In this document: one piece after another, positions 29,431 through 36,662 of the stretch | Layout of the letters: the number at the start of each line of letters is the position of its first letter | Position numbering within the stretch: the first letter of the stretch is position 1 | NCBI RefSeq assembly: GCF_016908315.1 | Contig: NZ_JAFBDQ010000014.1 | Coordinates: 30,692 to 94,691, forward strand | Length of the DNA stretch: 64,000 nt | Direction: 5' to 3' | Source: Halanaerobacter jeridensis | GTDB lineage: Bacteria > Bacillota > Halanaerobiia > Halobacteroidales > Halobacteroidaceae | The notes under the pieces: generated by a model | What the model was told of the DNA's origin: nothing | Database searches by the model: none | What the model saw: only the letters and a program-made list of their open reading frames with translations | Translations under genes and position numbers: made by a program

Positions 29431-30588
29431 TTACTGTTTTTCCCCTACTATCTCAATTGCCTCGCGCGCTTGCTTAGCTTTAGCAGCAGCTCTTTTTAAA
29501 TCTTTATCCGTAGCAGTTAGATGACCCATCTTTCTGCCGGGACGAGCAATCTTTTTACCATAGACATGTAATCTAACATTGTCTACACTTAATACCTCTT
29601 CACTTCCCAATACCTGAGCTTCACCCTGCGGGGCAGTACCTAAAATGTTACGCATCACTGCTGCTTGAACTAAATCAGTATTGCCTAAAGGCAGACCAGC
29701 AATAGCACGAATATGATTTTCAAATTGCGAAGTAATACATCCTTCAATTGAATAATGGCCTGAATTATGAGGCCGAGGAGCAATTTCATTGATTAAAACC
29801 CGCTCATCTTCTGTGATAAACATTTCAATGCAGAAAATTCCTACAGCTGAAAAGACATCACTAATCTGATGTCCATATTCCAAAGCAGTTTCTTCTACAG
29901 CAGTAGAAATATCAGCCGGTACTTTTGTTTCAATTAAAACACTTTCCTCATGATTATTCTCCCCAATTGGATAAGTTATACTCTCCCCTTCTCTTCCTCT
30001 ACAAACTATCACTGAAATTTCCTTAGTAAAAGGAACAAATTTTTCTGCCATTAACAAATTCTTTCCTGCTCCTAATTCTGCAAACGAATCTTTAATATCA
30101 GATTCAGACTCAATCAAAGAATTACCTTTACCATCATATCCACCAGTACAACTTTTCAACATAATAGGATAACCGAATTGTTCCACTGCAGTATAAATAT
30201 CTTTCTTCTCTTCTACCTTGATATACTCAGGTACAGGTAAAGCATTCTTCTTTAATAATTCTTTCTGATTATATTTATTTTGAATGATGTCTAAACTTTT
30301 AGGAGTTGGATAAATACTATATCCCTCTGCTTCTAAATCTTTTAGGATATCTACTCCGATATGTTCAAATTCATAAGTCAATACATCAGTCTTTTGGGCC
30401 AACTGCTCTAATGCTTGGCGGTCATCAAAATCTGCTACGATATGCTCATCAGCAATACTGTGCGCTGGACAATGCTCAGTAGGGTCTAAAATAGTAATCT
30501 GAAAATCCATCTTTTTAGCTTCTAAAATCATCATTTTCCCTAACTGTCCGCCGCCAATAATTCCGATCTTTTGCTTTAGTGGATTCAT
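29431..30588 (-). CDS. purK: N5-carboxyaminoimidazole ribonucleotide synthase
   Basis: ATP-grasp enzyme making N5-CAIR from AIR, bicarbonate and ATP. The 385-aa protein opens with KIGIIGGGQLGKMMILEAKK, then LKSCTGGYDGKGN near residue 142 (glycine-rich ATP loop), and NEIAPRPHNSGHYSIEGC near 265. SD GGAGGAAGGGG. Lies between purD and purE with short gaps holding one small palindrome on each side. Confidence 0.95.
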   Translation of the reverse strand: MNPLKQKIGIIGGGQLGKMMILEAKKMDFQITILDPTEHCPAHSIADEHIVADFDDRQALEQLAQKTDVLTYEFEHIGVDILKDLEAEGYSIYPTPKSLDIIQNKYNQKELLKKNALPVPEYIKVEEKKDIYTAVEQFGYPIMLKSCTGGYDGKGNSLIESESDIKDSFAELGAGKNLLMAEKFVPFTKEISVIVCRGREGESITYPIGENNHEESVLIETKVPADISTAVEETALEYGHQISDVFSAVGIFCIEMFITEDERVLINEIAPRPHNSGHYSIEGCITSQFENHIRAIAGLPLGNTDLVQAAVMRNILGTAPQGEAQVLGSEEVLSVDNVRLHVYGKKIARPGRKMGHLTATDKDLKRAAAKAKQAREAIEIVGEKQ

Positions 30589-30630
30589 TTTATCCCCTTC
30601 CTCCCTTTACTGGAAAAATATCATCTACAT

Positions 30631-30656
30631 TAGACTTGGCAGTGCCAAATCTCTAC
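30631..30656. repeat. TTGGC palindrome, copy 4
   Basis: TAGACTTGGCAGTGCCAAAT then CTCTAC, within the 101-bp gap between purD and purK. Confidence 0.65.
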
Positions 30657-30689
30657 ATCTTTTAATATCACATCAACTACTCTAAGCTT

Positions 30690-31964
30690 TTAATTCTTAT
30701 CTAGCGCCTTATCTCCTATATCTGTTCGATAATGAGCATCAGCAAACTCAATTCTTTCTACACCTTCATACGCTTTAGAAATCGTATCCTCATAACCATC
30801 ACCCACAGCAGTCACACCTAATACTCGTCCTCCAGCAGTTACTATCTTATCATTTTCTTTAGCTGTTCCTGCTTGAAAAACAATAGTATCTTCATCAGCT
30901 TCTGCTTTTTCAATTCCTGTAATTTCTTCACCAGTTTCATAATCTATCGGATAACCGCCTGAAGCCATAATCACACATACTGACGTTTTATCTGACCATT
31001 GAATATCAATCTTATCTAATTGATTATTATTTACTGCTTCAGCTATTTCTACTAAATCAGTTTCTAATAATGGTAAGACAGCTTCTGCTTCTGGATCACC
31101 AAAACGAACATTATATTCTAAAACTTTCGGCACTCCATCTTCAATCATTAATCCACAGTAAATAAGACCTTTATATTCAATGCCTTCCTGCTTTAATCCG
31201 TCTAAAGTCGGCTCTAAAATTTCTTCCTTTACTTGAGATAACATTTCATCATCTACTATCGGAGCAGGAGCATAAGCACCCATACCACCAGTATTTGGAC
31301 CTTCGTCATTATCATAAGCTGGCTTATGGTCTTGAGAAGAAATTAAAGGCACAATAGTTTCTCCATCAGTAAAAGCTAATACCGTTGCTTCTTCTCCTGT
31401 TAAAAACTCTTCTACAACTATTCTAGTTCCTGCTTCTCCAAACTTTTCATTGACCATAATCGTCTCCACTGCTTCCACTGCTTCTGCAGTCGTTTCAGCG
31501 ACGATAACTCCTTTTCCCGCTGCTAAACCTTCTGCTTTAACTACAATTGGTGCTCCTTCTTCTTTTATGTAAGCAATTGCTGCATCAGCTTGAGTAAATG
31601 TTTCATACTTTGCTGTTGGAATATCATATTTCTTCATTAGATTTTTAGAAAATACCTTACTACCCTCTAATTGCGCTGCATCTTGATTTGGCCCAAAAAC
31701 TGATAAGCCCTCTGCTTTAAACCTATCAACTATGCCCTCTACTAAAGGTGCTTCAGGACCAACAAAAGTTAAAGCAATTTCTTCCTCTTGAGCAAATTCA
31801 ATTAATTTATTAATATCCGTATCATCAATAGCAATATTATTAGCAATTTCTTCTGTTCCAGCATTACCAGGTGCAACAAAAACTTCTTCAACCTTCTGAC
31901 TCTGTTTTAATTTCCAAGTTAAAGCATGTTCTCTTCCTCCACTACCAATTACTAAAATTTTCAT
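30690..31964 (-). CDS. purD: phosphoribosylamine-glycine ligase
   Basis: GAR synthetase, step 2 of purine synthesis, an ATP-grasp enzyme. The 424-aa protein starts KILVIGSGGREHALTWKL and has FVGPEAPLVEGIVD near residue 67, VVKAEGLAAGKGV near 140, HKPAYDNDEGPNTGGMGAYAP near 213 (split here by nothing unusual) and EYNVRFGDPEAE near 283. SD CGGAGGG before the ATG. First gene of the operon purD-K-E-B-C-F-M-N-H; its leader carries a guanine-type riboswitch and, between terminator and start codon, copy B of the structured repeat. Confidence 0.96.
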   Translation of the reverse strand: MKILVIGSGGREHALTWKLKQSQKVEEVFVAPGNAGTEEIANNIAIDDTDINKLIEFAQEEEIALTFVGPEAPLVEGIVDRFKAEGLSVFGPNQDAAQLEGSKVFSKNLMKKYDIPTAKYETFTQADAAIAYIKEEGAPIVVKAEGLAAGKGVIVAETTAEAVEAVETIMVNEKFGEAGTRIVVEEFLTGEEATVLAFTDGETIVPLISSQDHKPAYDNDEGPNTGGMGAYAPAPIVDDEMLSQVKEEILEPTLDGLKQEGIEYKGLIYCGLMIEDGVPKVLEYNVRFGDPEAEAVLPLLETDLVEIAEAVNNNQLDKIDIQWSDKTSVCVIMASGGYPIDYETGEEITGIEKAEADEDTIVFQAGTAKENDKIVTAGGRVLGVTAVGDGYEDTISKAYEGVERIEFADAHYRTDIGDKALDKN

Positions 31965-31990
31965 GTATATCCCTCCGATTTATTAAATAA

Positions 31991-32347
31991 TATCTATATA
32001 AAGCTTCACTTTATAGTAAGACAGTGAAACAGTTGGACAGTAAGACAGTTTTAAAGTCAAATGCAAAATCAAAGTCAAAAAAATAAGCAACCTCAAAATG
32101 GTATATCCCTGCTCCCGCACTTAAAGTAAGACTATCATTAGATGTATGAGCAAGTTTTTCATAGTGGCATTAAATTTAGGATGTTAATGAGTCTTAATGA
32201 AGCAAACTTAAAATAAATTTTGTATTGTTTAATCTCCAATTTTGATTAAACTAAATTCATTTTAAGTTTGTGAATTTTAGACGAATCATCCTAAATTTCT
32301 AAACGAAGAAATGCTTGCTCATACATCTCGAAGCTACACTTTAATAT
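31991..32347 (-). repeat. structured element type 2, copy B, in the purD leader
   Basis: Ends TCTATATAAAG and CTTTAATATAAA. Plus-strand arms: GATGTATGAGCAAG/CTTGCTCATACATC (14 of 14 paired), AAATTTAGGATG/CATCCTAAATTT (12 of 12) and CAAACTTAAAAT.../...ATTTTAAGTTTG (one mismatch in 18), with inner hairpin GTTTAATC/GATTAAAC. It lies between the riboswitch terminator and the purD start, so it is transcribed in the purD 5' leader. Confidence 0.8.
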
Positions 32348-32404
32348 AAAAAACCCAGACAGGCAGATTCTACTAAACTAAGAGTAGAACCTCCCCGCCT
32401 GGGC
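32348..32404 (-). terminator. terminator of the purD-leader riboswitch
   Basis: AGCCCAGGCGGGG and CTGCCTGTCTGGGT with inner TTCTACTC/ stem TAGTAGAA, then TTTTTTAT. The end of repeat copy B adjoins the T run. Confidence 0.8.
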
Positions 32405-32472
32405 TTTTATCCCTTCGGTGTATAATTGTACCGCTTGGACCAAAAAGTATAGTTGACCCTAGGTACACTTCC

Positions 32473-32539
32473 CTCATAGTCAGGCAGTTATTGGCCACCC
32501 GGTAGAAACTTGTGAGCCTTATTCTCACGATTATATGAG
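32473..32539 (-). ncRNA. purine riboswitch aptamer (guanine type) before purD
   Basis: Minus-strand RNA: P1 CTCATA/TATGAG, P2 GTGAG/CTCAC, J2/3 GTTTCTACC and J3/1 TGACTATGAG with C at the specificity position, so guanine/hypoxanthine. Loops differ from the usual: L2 is AATAAGG and L3 CCAATAA instead of ATATGG and CCGTAAA; the GG:CC loop contacts remain. A terminator follows about 70 nt downstream. Confidence 0.88.
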
Positions 32540-32572
32540 GTAATATATTGTTTTAATATTTTCTCTACTCTA

Positions 32573-32601
32573 ATAGTAACAGATTAAAAATAAGTAGTCA
32601 A
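32573..32601 (-). promoter_or_regulatory. promoter of the purD operon
   Basis: TTGACT (32601-32596), 17 nt, TACTAT (32578-32573); start expected near 32566, just ahead of the riboswitch. Confidence 0.7.
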
Positions 32602-32701
32602 TAAAAAAATGAACATTCTAGTAATAAAAAACAAAATTGTTCATGATTAAAAATAGGCTTTAATTTTTATTATTTTTATAAATTTAAAGGAGGAAAAAAT
32701 T

Positions 32702-33256
32702 ATGAAGAAAATGATTATTTTTATGTTGGTGATGGCATTTTTAGTGTTTAGCGGAACTGCTTTAGCTCAGAATTCAAGTCATTTTGAAGCAAAGATTGGG
32801 GCAGATGTGCTTGGTGAACTTGAAACAGATTCAATTGATGATGATACTGAATTAGGATTAACTTTAATTGGAGAATATAAAATTCCAGTTACTTCTCAAT
32901 GGACTTTTGGCGGTGGTATTGCTTATCAACTAGATAGGTCAGTGGATGATTATGGAAACGTAGATTTCAATTTTATTCCAATTTATGGTCTAGCTCAATA
33001 TGATTTAATGAATAATCCAATCTATTTAATTGCTAAATTAGGCTATAATGAAATGGATATTGATAATATCAGTAGTATTGATCAAGATGGTGGAGCATAT
33101 TATGGATTAGGAGCAGGATTAACTTTTGGTCAATATAATCAGTATGTCGCTGAAGCAACTTATTCTGTTAATAATGGAGAATTTGAAGATTTAACCGGAA
33201 ATACAGTTGATGTGGAACATAGTAAATTATCTATTATAGTAGGTAGAAAATTTTAA
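32702..33256 (+). CDS. small outer-membrane beta-barrel protein
   Basis: 184-aa protein with a clear Sec signal peptide (MKKMIIFMLVMAFLVFSGTALAQ) and a mature part of about eight amphipathic strands separated by short turns, with pairs such as YYGLGAGLTFG and KLSIIVGRKF. The last residue is Phe, as in the C-terminal strand signal recognised by BamA. It resembles OmpX/OmpW-size eight-stranded barrels, but I do not recognise an exact family. GGAGG lies 9 nt before the ATG. Such a protein implies an outer membrane, as in Halanaerobiales. Converges with the coiled-coil lipoprotein gene. Confidence 0.75.
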   Translation: MKKMIIFMLVMAFLVFSGTALAQNSSHFEAKIGADVLGELETDSIDDDTELGLTLIGEYKIPVTSQWTFGGGIAYQLDRSVDDYGNVDFNFIPIYGLAQYDLMNNPIYLIAKLGYNEMDIDNISSIDQDGGAYYGLGAGLTFGQYNQYVAEATYSVNNGEFEDLTGNTVDVEHSKLSIIVGRKF

Positions 33257-33265
33257 ATACTCATC

Positions 33266-33300
33266 TCAGATAATCCCTTCTTCTTGAAGGGATTATTTTA
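33266..33300. terminator. bidirectional terminator
   Basis: TAATCCCTT-CTTCTTG-AAGGGATTA with flanking T-rich DNA, between the convergent beta-barrel and lipoprotein genes; it overlaps the lipoprotein stop region. Confidence 0.7.
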
Positions 33301-34099
33301 ATTGATTCAACTTATTTAAAATCAAATTACCTTTGATTTTAAGCACACTATTATTTTGAGTAGTAATTACCTCTTCTAAATCCTCAAGATAATGATTTAA
33401 TTCTTTAACTCGTTCTTTATTCTCTTTTTTCATTTTTAAATCTTCTAACTCATTTACTCCTGACTTTAGCTTTCTTAAATTCTGACTTTGTTGTGTTTGA
33501 TTATCTCCCTCTATTTGACTTAAATAAACAATATTGCGCACATAAACGCGCATTTCTTCTATTGTAGACTTCAATTTTTTATTATAATATTGTCTGTATA
33601 ATTTAGCAAATTCTAAATTTAATCCATTAGCCTGAAATAAAGCTTCTAATAATTCGTTATTCTCAATCTGCTGGGTTAATTGATTCATCTTTTTTTCAAT
33701 TTTTTTAGCTTGCTTTGTATCTAAAGATTTTTCACTCTCATAGCGATTCCAATTTTTAAATAGCTGTTCTATTTTATTGATTAAACCTTTCCATTTTTCT
33801 TCTTTCTTTTTTAGTTCTATTTTTTGCATTTGTTCTTTTTGACTATCTTTATTTTCTTCTTTTTGCTGCTCTTGATTCATTTCTTTATTACTTTTCATTT
33901 GCTGTTTTCCAGCAGGACGACTTGTCTTAAAATAGAATTGTTCTAATCTTTCAATAATATTTTCATTAGTAGAATTTACAGTTAATAATGATTGATTTAT
34001 AGAAAGAGAGCCATTTTTCTCTTCTACCTGCTTATTGCCGCATCCTAACAAGGCGAAGAAAAGACATAATATTAATACTACTTTAAATGATTTATACAA
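33293..34099 (-). CDS. coiled-coil lipoprotein of unknown function
   Basis: About 268 aa. I choose a TTG start at 34099, 9 nt after AAAGGTGAG; the frame opens at 34153 but without a binding site. The N-terminus is a lipoprotein signal (VVLILCLFFALLGC, lipobox LLGC). The rest is very rich in Lys, Glu and Gln, with predicted coiled coils (about 70-130 and 200-268) and no recognised domain. It follows the PTS IIA-like gene and a CsgG-like gene, probably in one transcript. Function unknown; a periplasmic or cell-surface spacer is plausible. Confidence 0.7.
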   Translation of the reverse strand: MYKSFKVVLILCLFFALLGCGNKQVEEKNGSLSINQSLLTVNSTNENIIERLEQFYFKTSRPAGKQQMKSNKEMNQEQQKEENKDSQKEQMQKIELKKKEEKWKGLINKIEQLFKNWNRYESEKSLDTKQAKKIEKKMNQLTQQIENNELLEALFQANGLNLEFAKLYRQYYNKKLKSTIEEMRVYVRNIVYLSQIEGDNQTQQSQNLRKLKSGVNELEDLKMKKENKERVKELNHYLEDLEEVITTQNNSVLKIKGNLILNKLNQLK

Positions 34100-34155
34100 A
34101 ATTATTCTCTCACCTTTCACAATTATTTCTTTTATTATTTGCTTATTGCCCAAGA

Positions 34156-34608
34156 TTATTCATAATTTTTAGTTACTGCAATTATTTCTTCTTCGCTTTC
34201 AGCTGTTAAGAGTTCTTCTCTATAATCATCTTGTCTCACATTTTTAGTTAGTTGGGCTACCATTTCTAAATATTCAGGAGAGTGACCTTCATAGTCTGCT
34301 ACCATGAAAAACAAATGCACCGGCTGACCATCTCTACTATTAAAATCAATCCCTGCTTGAGAACGACCAAATACTAAAGCCAAGTCATTAACGACTTCAC
34401 TCTTTCCATGCGGGATAGCTACCCCTCGTCCTAAACCAGTAGTCCCTTCCTGTTCACGTTCTAAAATAGTTTGATAGAACTTATCTTTATCAGTAATTTT
34501 ATCTTCCTCTTTTAGTAATTCTACCATTTCTGCTAATACTTCTTCTTTAACCTCACCTTTTAAATTTAATTCAATTAAATTTTCATCTAATAATTCACTA
34601 ATCTTCAT
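34156..34608 (-). CDS. PTS fructose-type EIIA domain protein (PtsN-like)
   Basis: 150-aa single-domain EIIA-2 protein. MKISELLDENLIELNLKG opening; the phospho-acceptor His lies in GRGVAIPHGKSEVVND (near residue 66), and LVFGRSQAGIDF follows. Start at the ATG at 34608, after AGGGGTGG; a GTG at 34617 lies within the binding site. No EIIB/EIIC genes are nearby, so a regulatory, PtsN-type role is more likely than sugar uptake. Sits between a CsgG-like secreted protein and a lipoprotein. Confidence 0.9.
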   Translation of the reverse strand: MKISELLDENLIELNLKGEVKEEVLAEMVELLKEEDKITDKDKFYQTILEREQEGTTGLGRGVAIPHGKSEVVNDLALVFGRSQAGIDFNSRDGQPVHLFFMVADYEGHSPEYLEMVAQLTKNVRQDDYREELLTAESEEEIIAVTKNYE

Positions 34609-34622
34609 TAAGACCACCCCTT

Positions 34623-35504
34623 TTAAAATTGAACCAATTGTCCTTCAACAATCGACTCTTCTTCCTTTAATATCTCTGCTACTACTGCTTCATCAGTCAG
34701 ATTAATTATTTTCACCTCGCCAATTTTCATCGTAACTGGATTATCTAATTCTTCTACTTCAACTTCTTTCACTACTTTAGCCGTCTTACCTACCATTAAA
34801 TTGTTAGGATCAACCTTAATAATTAATTTATTGCCCATTACTTTGACTATCTTTCCTGTTTTAAGAGTAGAATTATTGTTCTTTAATTCTTTAGCTAAAT
34901 TGCTAACAAAAGAGTCTGTTGCTTTATTAATACTTTTACCTAAAGCCGACTTCTTAAATGCTTTAGAACCAAAACTAACTCCTTCATAATTAGAAATTTT
35001 AAATGATCTATCAGAAGCTTTTCCTTGCCCCTTAAAAGACGATTTTATTTCTGCCGTAGTCGTATCAACTAATCTACCTGTTAAAGTTACTTTTGCTTTA
35101 ACACCTGAGGTTTTAAAAGGACCAACTCCAAAGCTAACCCCCTTTTCTACTTCCATATAGGTTAAAGTAGTTAAAACAATCGAATCAACTCCCAAAATTC
35201 TACCGAGTTTAGCAGCAGTAGTACTATCTAATAAACCACTTTGACCTAATTTTTGTTCTTCTATAACTTTTTTTAATCTAGTCCTTTCAATGACTTTAAT
35301 CTTATCCTTAGAAACTAATTTATCAGTTATTTCCTGGGTCATCCCCTGTAAAATTTCATCTTCATTAAAGCCATGCCAACTCAAATCCCCTTCTTTAACG
35401 GGCATCACAGCTATTAAGTTCTGCTGGGCAAAAGACTTTCCAGAAAAAGTAATTAGTATTAAAATTATTACTGCTAAAATATTAACCTTTTTTATATTCT
35501 TCAT
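34623..35504 (-). CDS. CsgG/curli-assembly-like secreted protein
   Basis: 293 aa with a Sec signal peptide (residues 1-27, ending SGKSFAQ). Residues 30-190 match the CsgG/HfaB pattern: IAVMPVKEG, ILQGMTQEITDKLVSKDKIK, VIERTRLKKVIEEQKLGQSG, LGRILGVDSIVLTTLTY, and LTGRLVDTTTAEI. The C-terminal 70 residues form a beta-rich part (IVKVMGNKLIIKVDPNNLMVG) like a FlgT-C-type domain. No lipobox Cys, unlike true CsgG, so a pore role is doubtful; penicillin-binding protein activator/LpoB-like or FlgT-like roles are alternatives. First gene of a three-gene unit with the PTS IIA-like and lipoprotein genes. Confidence 0.75.
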   Translation of the reverse strand: MKNIKKVNILAVIILILITFSGKSFAQQNLIAVMPVKEGDLSWHGFNEDEILQGMTQEITDKLVSKDKIKVIERTRLKKVIEEQKLGQSGLLDSTTAAKLGRILGVDSIVLTTLTYMEVEKGVSFGVGPFKTSGVKAKVTLTGRLVDTTTAEIKSSFKGQGKASDRSFKISNYEGVSFGSKAFKKSALGKSINKATDSFVSNLAKELKNNNSTLKTGKIVKVMGNKLIIKVDPNNLMVGKTAKVVKEVEVEELDNPVTMKIGEVKIINLTDEAVVAEILKEEESIVEGQLVQF

Positions 35505-35606
35505 TTAACTCACCCCTGAAATTATATGTTCTACAAATTTAACTCTTGTTAATTAATTGTATCAAATAATAATTTTATTTTAAACCATTTATTTCCTAAG
35601 TTGAAA

Positions 35607-35641
35607 GCAAAAACTCTTCTGCACAATACAGAAGAGTTAAA
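35607..35641 (-). terminator. terminator after pflA
   Basis: Minus strand AACTCTTCTGTATTG...CAGAAGAGTT followed by TTTGCTTTC. Confidence 0.75.
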
Positions 35642-35649
35642 AGTTAAAA

Positions 35650-36381
35650 CTATTTTATTTCGACTTTAATATTTTGTTGCTTAATAATTTCTTTGATTTT
35701 TTCAAGTTTTTCTTCACTAGGAGGCTCTGTTTCCGATAGTTGATAATCTAGCCCTAACTCTTCCCATTTATGAACACCTAAGCGATGATAAGGTAATAAT
35801 TGTACTTTTTTTAAATAGGAGAGAGATTTTAAATAACTGGCTAATTCTTTAATTTTATCTAAGTCATCAGTAATCCCTGGTACAATAACATGTTTAATCC
35901 AATAAGGCTGCCTTTCTGATTCTAATAATTTTATTAAGTCTAATGTCTTTTGATTACTAACTCCCGTTAAATCTTGATGTTGTTTATCATCTAGATGTTT
36001 TAAATCTAAAAGTACTAAATCTAAATTAGGCAGTAATTTCTTAAACTCATCTTGCTTTACATATCCCGAAGTATCTAAAGCAGTATGAATTCCTTCCTCT
36101 TTGCAAGCCGTAAGCAAGTCTGCTACAAAATCAATCTGTAAGGTAGGCTCACCACCAGAGATAGTAACTCCACCCTGCTTATTAAAATATGGCTGACATG
36201 ATTTAATTTTCTCCATCATAGTCGAAATAGAAATCTGCTCCCCTTTATTTTTCTGCCAAGTATCTGGATTATGACAATATTTACAGCGCAGAGGACAACC
36301 CTGCATAAAAACTACATAGCGAATACCTGGGCCATCTTGAGTGCTAAAACTTTCTACAGAGTGGATATAACCGGTAGTCAT
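35650..36381 (-). CDS. pflA: pyruvate formate-lyase activating enzyme
   Basis: Radical SAM enzyme that installs the glycyl radical on PflB. The 243-aa protein has the cluster motif CPLRCKYCHNPDTW (near residue 29, CxxxCxxC), the GGVTISGGEPTLQ motif near 70 and DLKHLDDKQHQDLTG near 125. SD AAGGGGGG before the ATG. It follows pflB after a 280-bp gap holding a repeat element and a broken copy of the pflB end. Confidence 0.95.
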   Translation of the reverse strand: MTTGYIHSVESFSTQDGPGIRYVVFMQGCPLRCKYCHNPDTWQKNKGEQISISTMMEKIKSCQPYFNKQGGVTISGGEPTLQIDFVADLLTACKEEGIHTALDTSGYVKQDEFKKLLPNLDLVLLDLKHLDDKQHQDLTGVSNQKTLDLIKLLESERQPYWIKHVIVPGITDDLDKIKELASYLKSLSYLKKVQLLPYHRLGVHKWEELGLDYQLSETEPPSEEKLEKIKEIIKQQNIKVEIK

Positions 36382-36397
36382 TTATAAGCCCCCCTTT

Positions 36398-36548
36398 TTA
36401 GTAATGAGTGACAAGAAAAGAGTAATCAGTAGAAAATCAAAAGCAAAGTCAAAACCAAGTTCAAAAGCCATCATTTCAAAATTCGTATCTTTTTTGAAAT
36501 TTTGACTTTATGTTTTTACTCATTACTGCTTACTCTTTACTATATAGA
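36398..36548 (+). repeat. nested-palindrome intergenic element, type 1a
   Basis: Resembles the element at 4339-4562: AGTAATGAG...AAAAGAGTAATCAGTAG on the left and TACTCATTACTGCTTACTCT on the right, with a shared AAAATCAAAAGCAAAGTC segment. Ends in TATATAGAT. No ORF. The gap pflB-pflA otherwise holds a pflB fragment (36552-36590). Confidence 0.55.
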
Positions 36549-36551
36549 TAG

Positions 36552-36590
36552 TTACATACTTTTATGGAATGTCCTAGCTATTACCTCATT
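36552..36590 (-). pseudogene. duplicated fragment of the pflB 3' end
   Basis: Encodes [12 protein letters not shown] followed by a stop, almost the same as the last residues of PflB ([12 protein letters not shown] stop) that end 72 bp upstream at 36663. Upstream of the match the frame soon hits a stop. It is a remnant of a second pfl copy or of a tandem duplication. Confidence 0.7.
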
Positions 36591-36662
36591 TACTGTTTTC
36601 TAAAGAACAGAAAACAGACATGGATAGGATTTTCTTTATTGATAGCATTAATTATTACCAGA

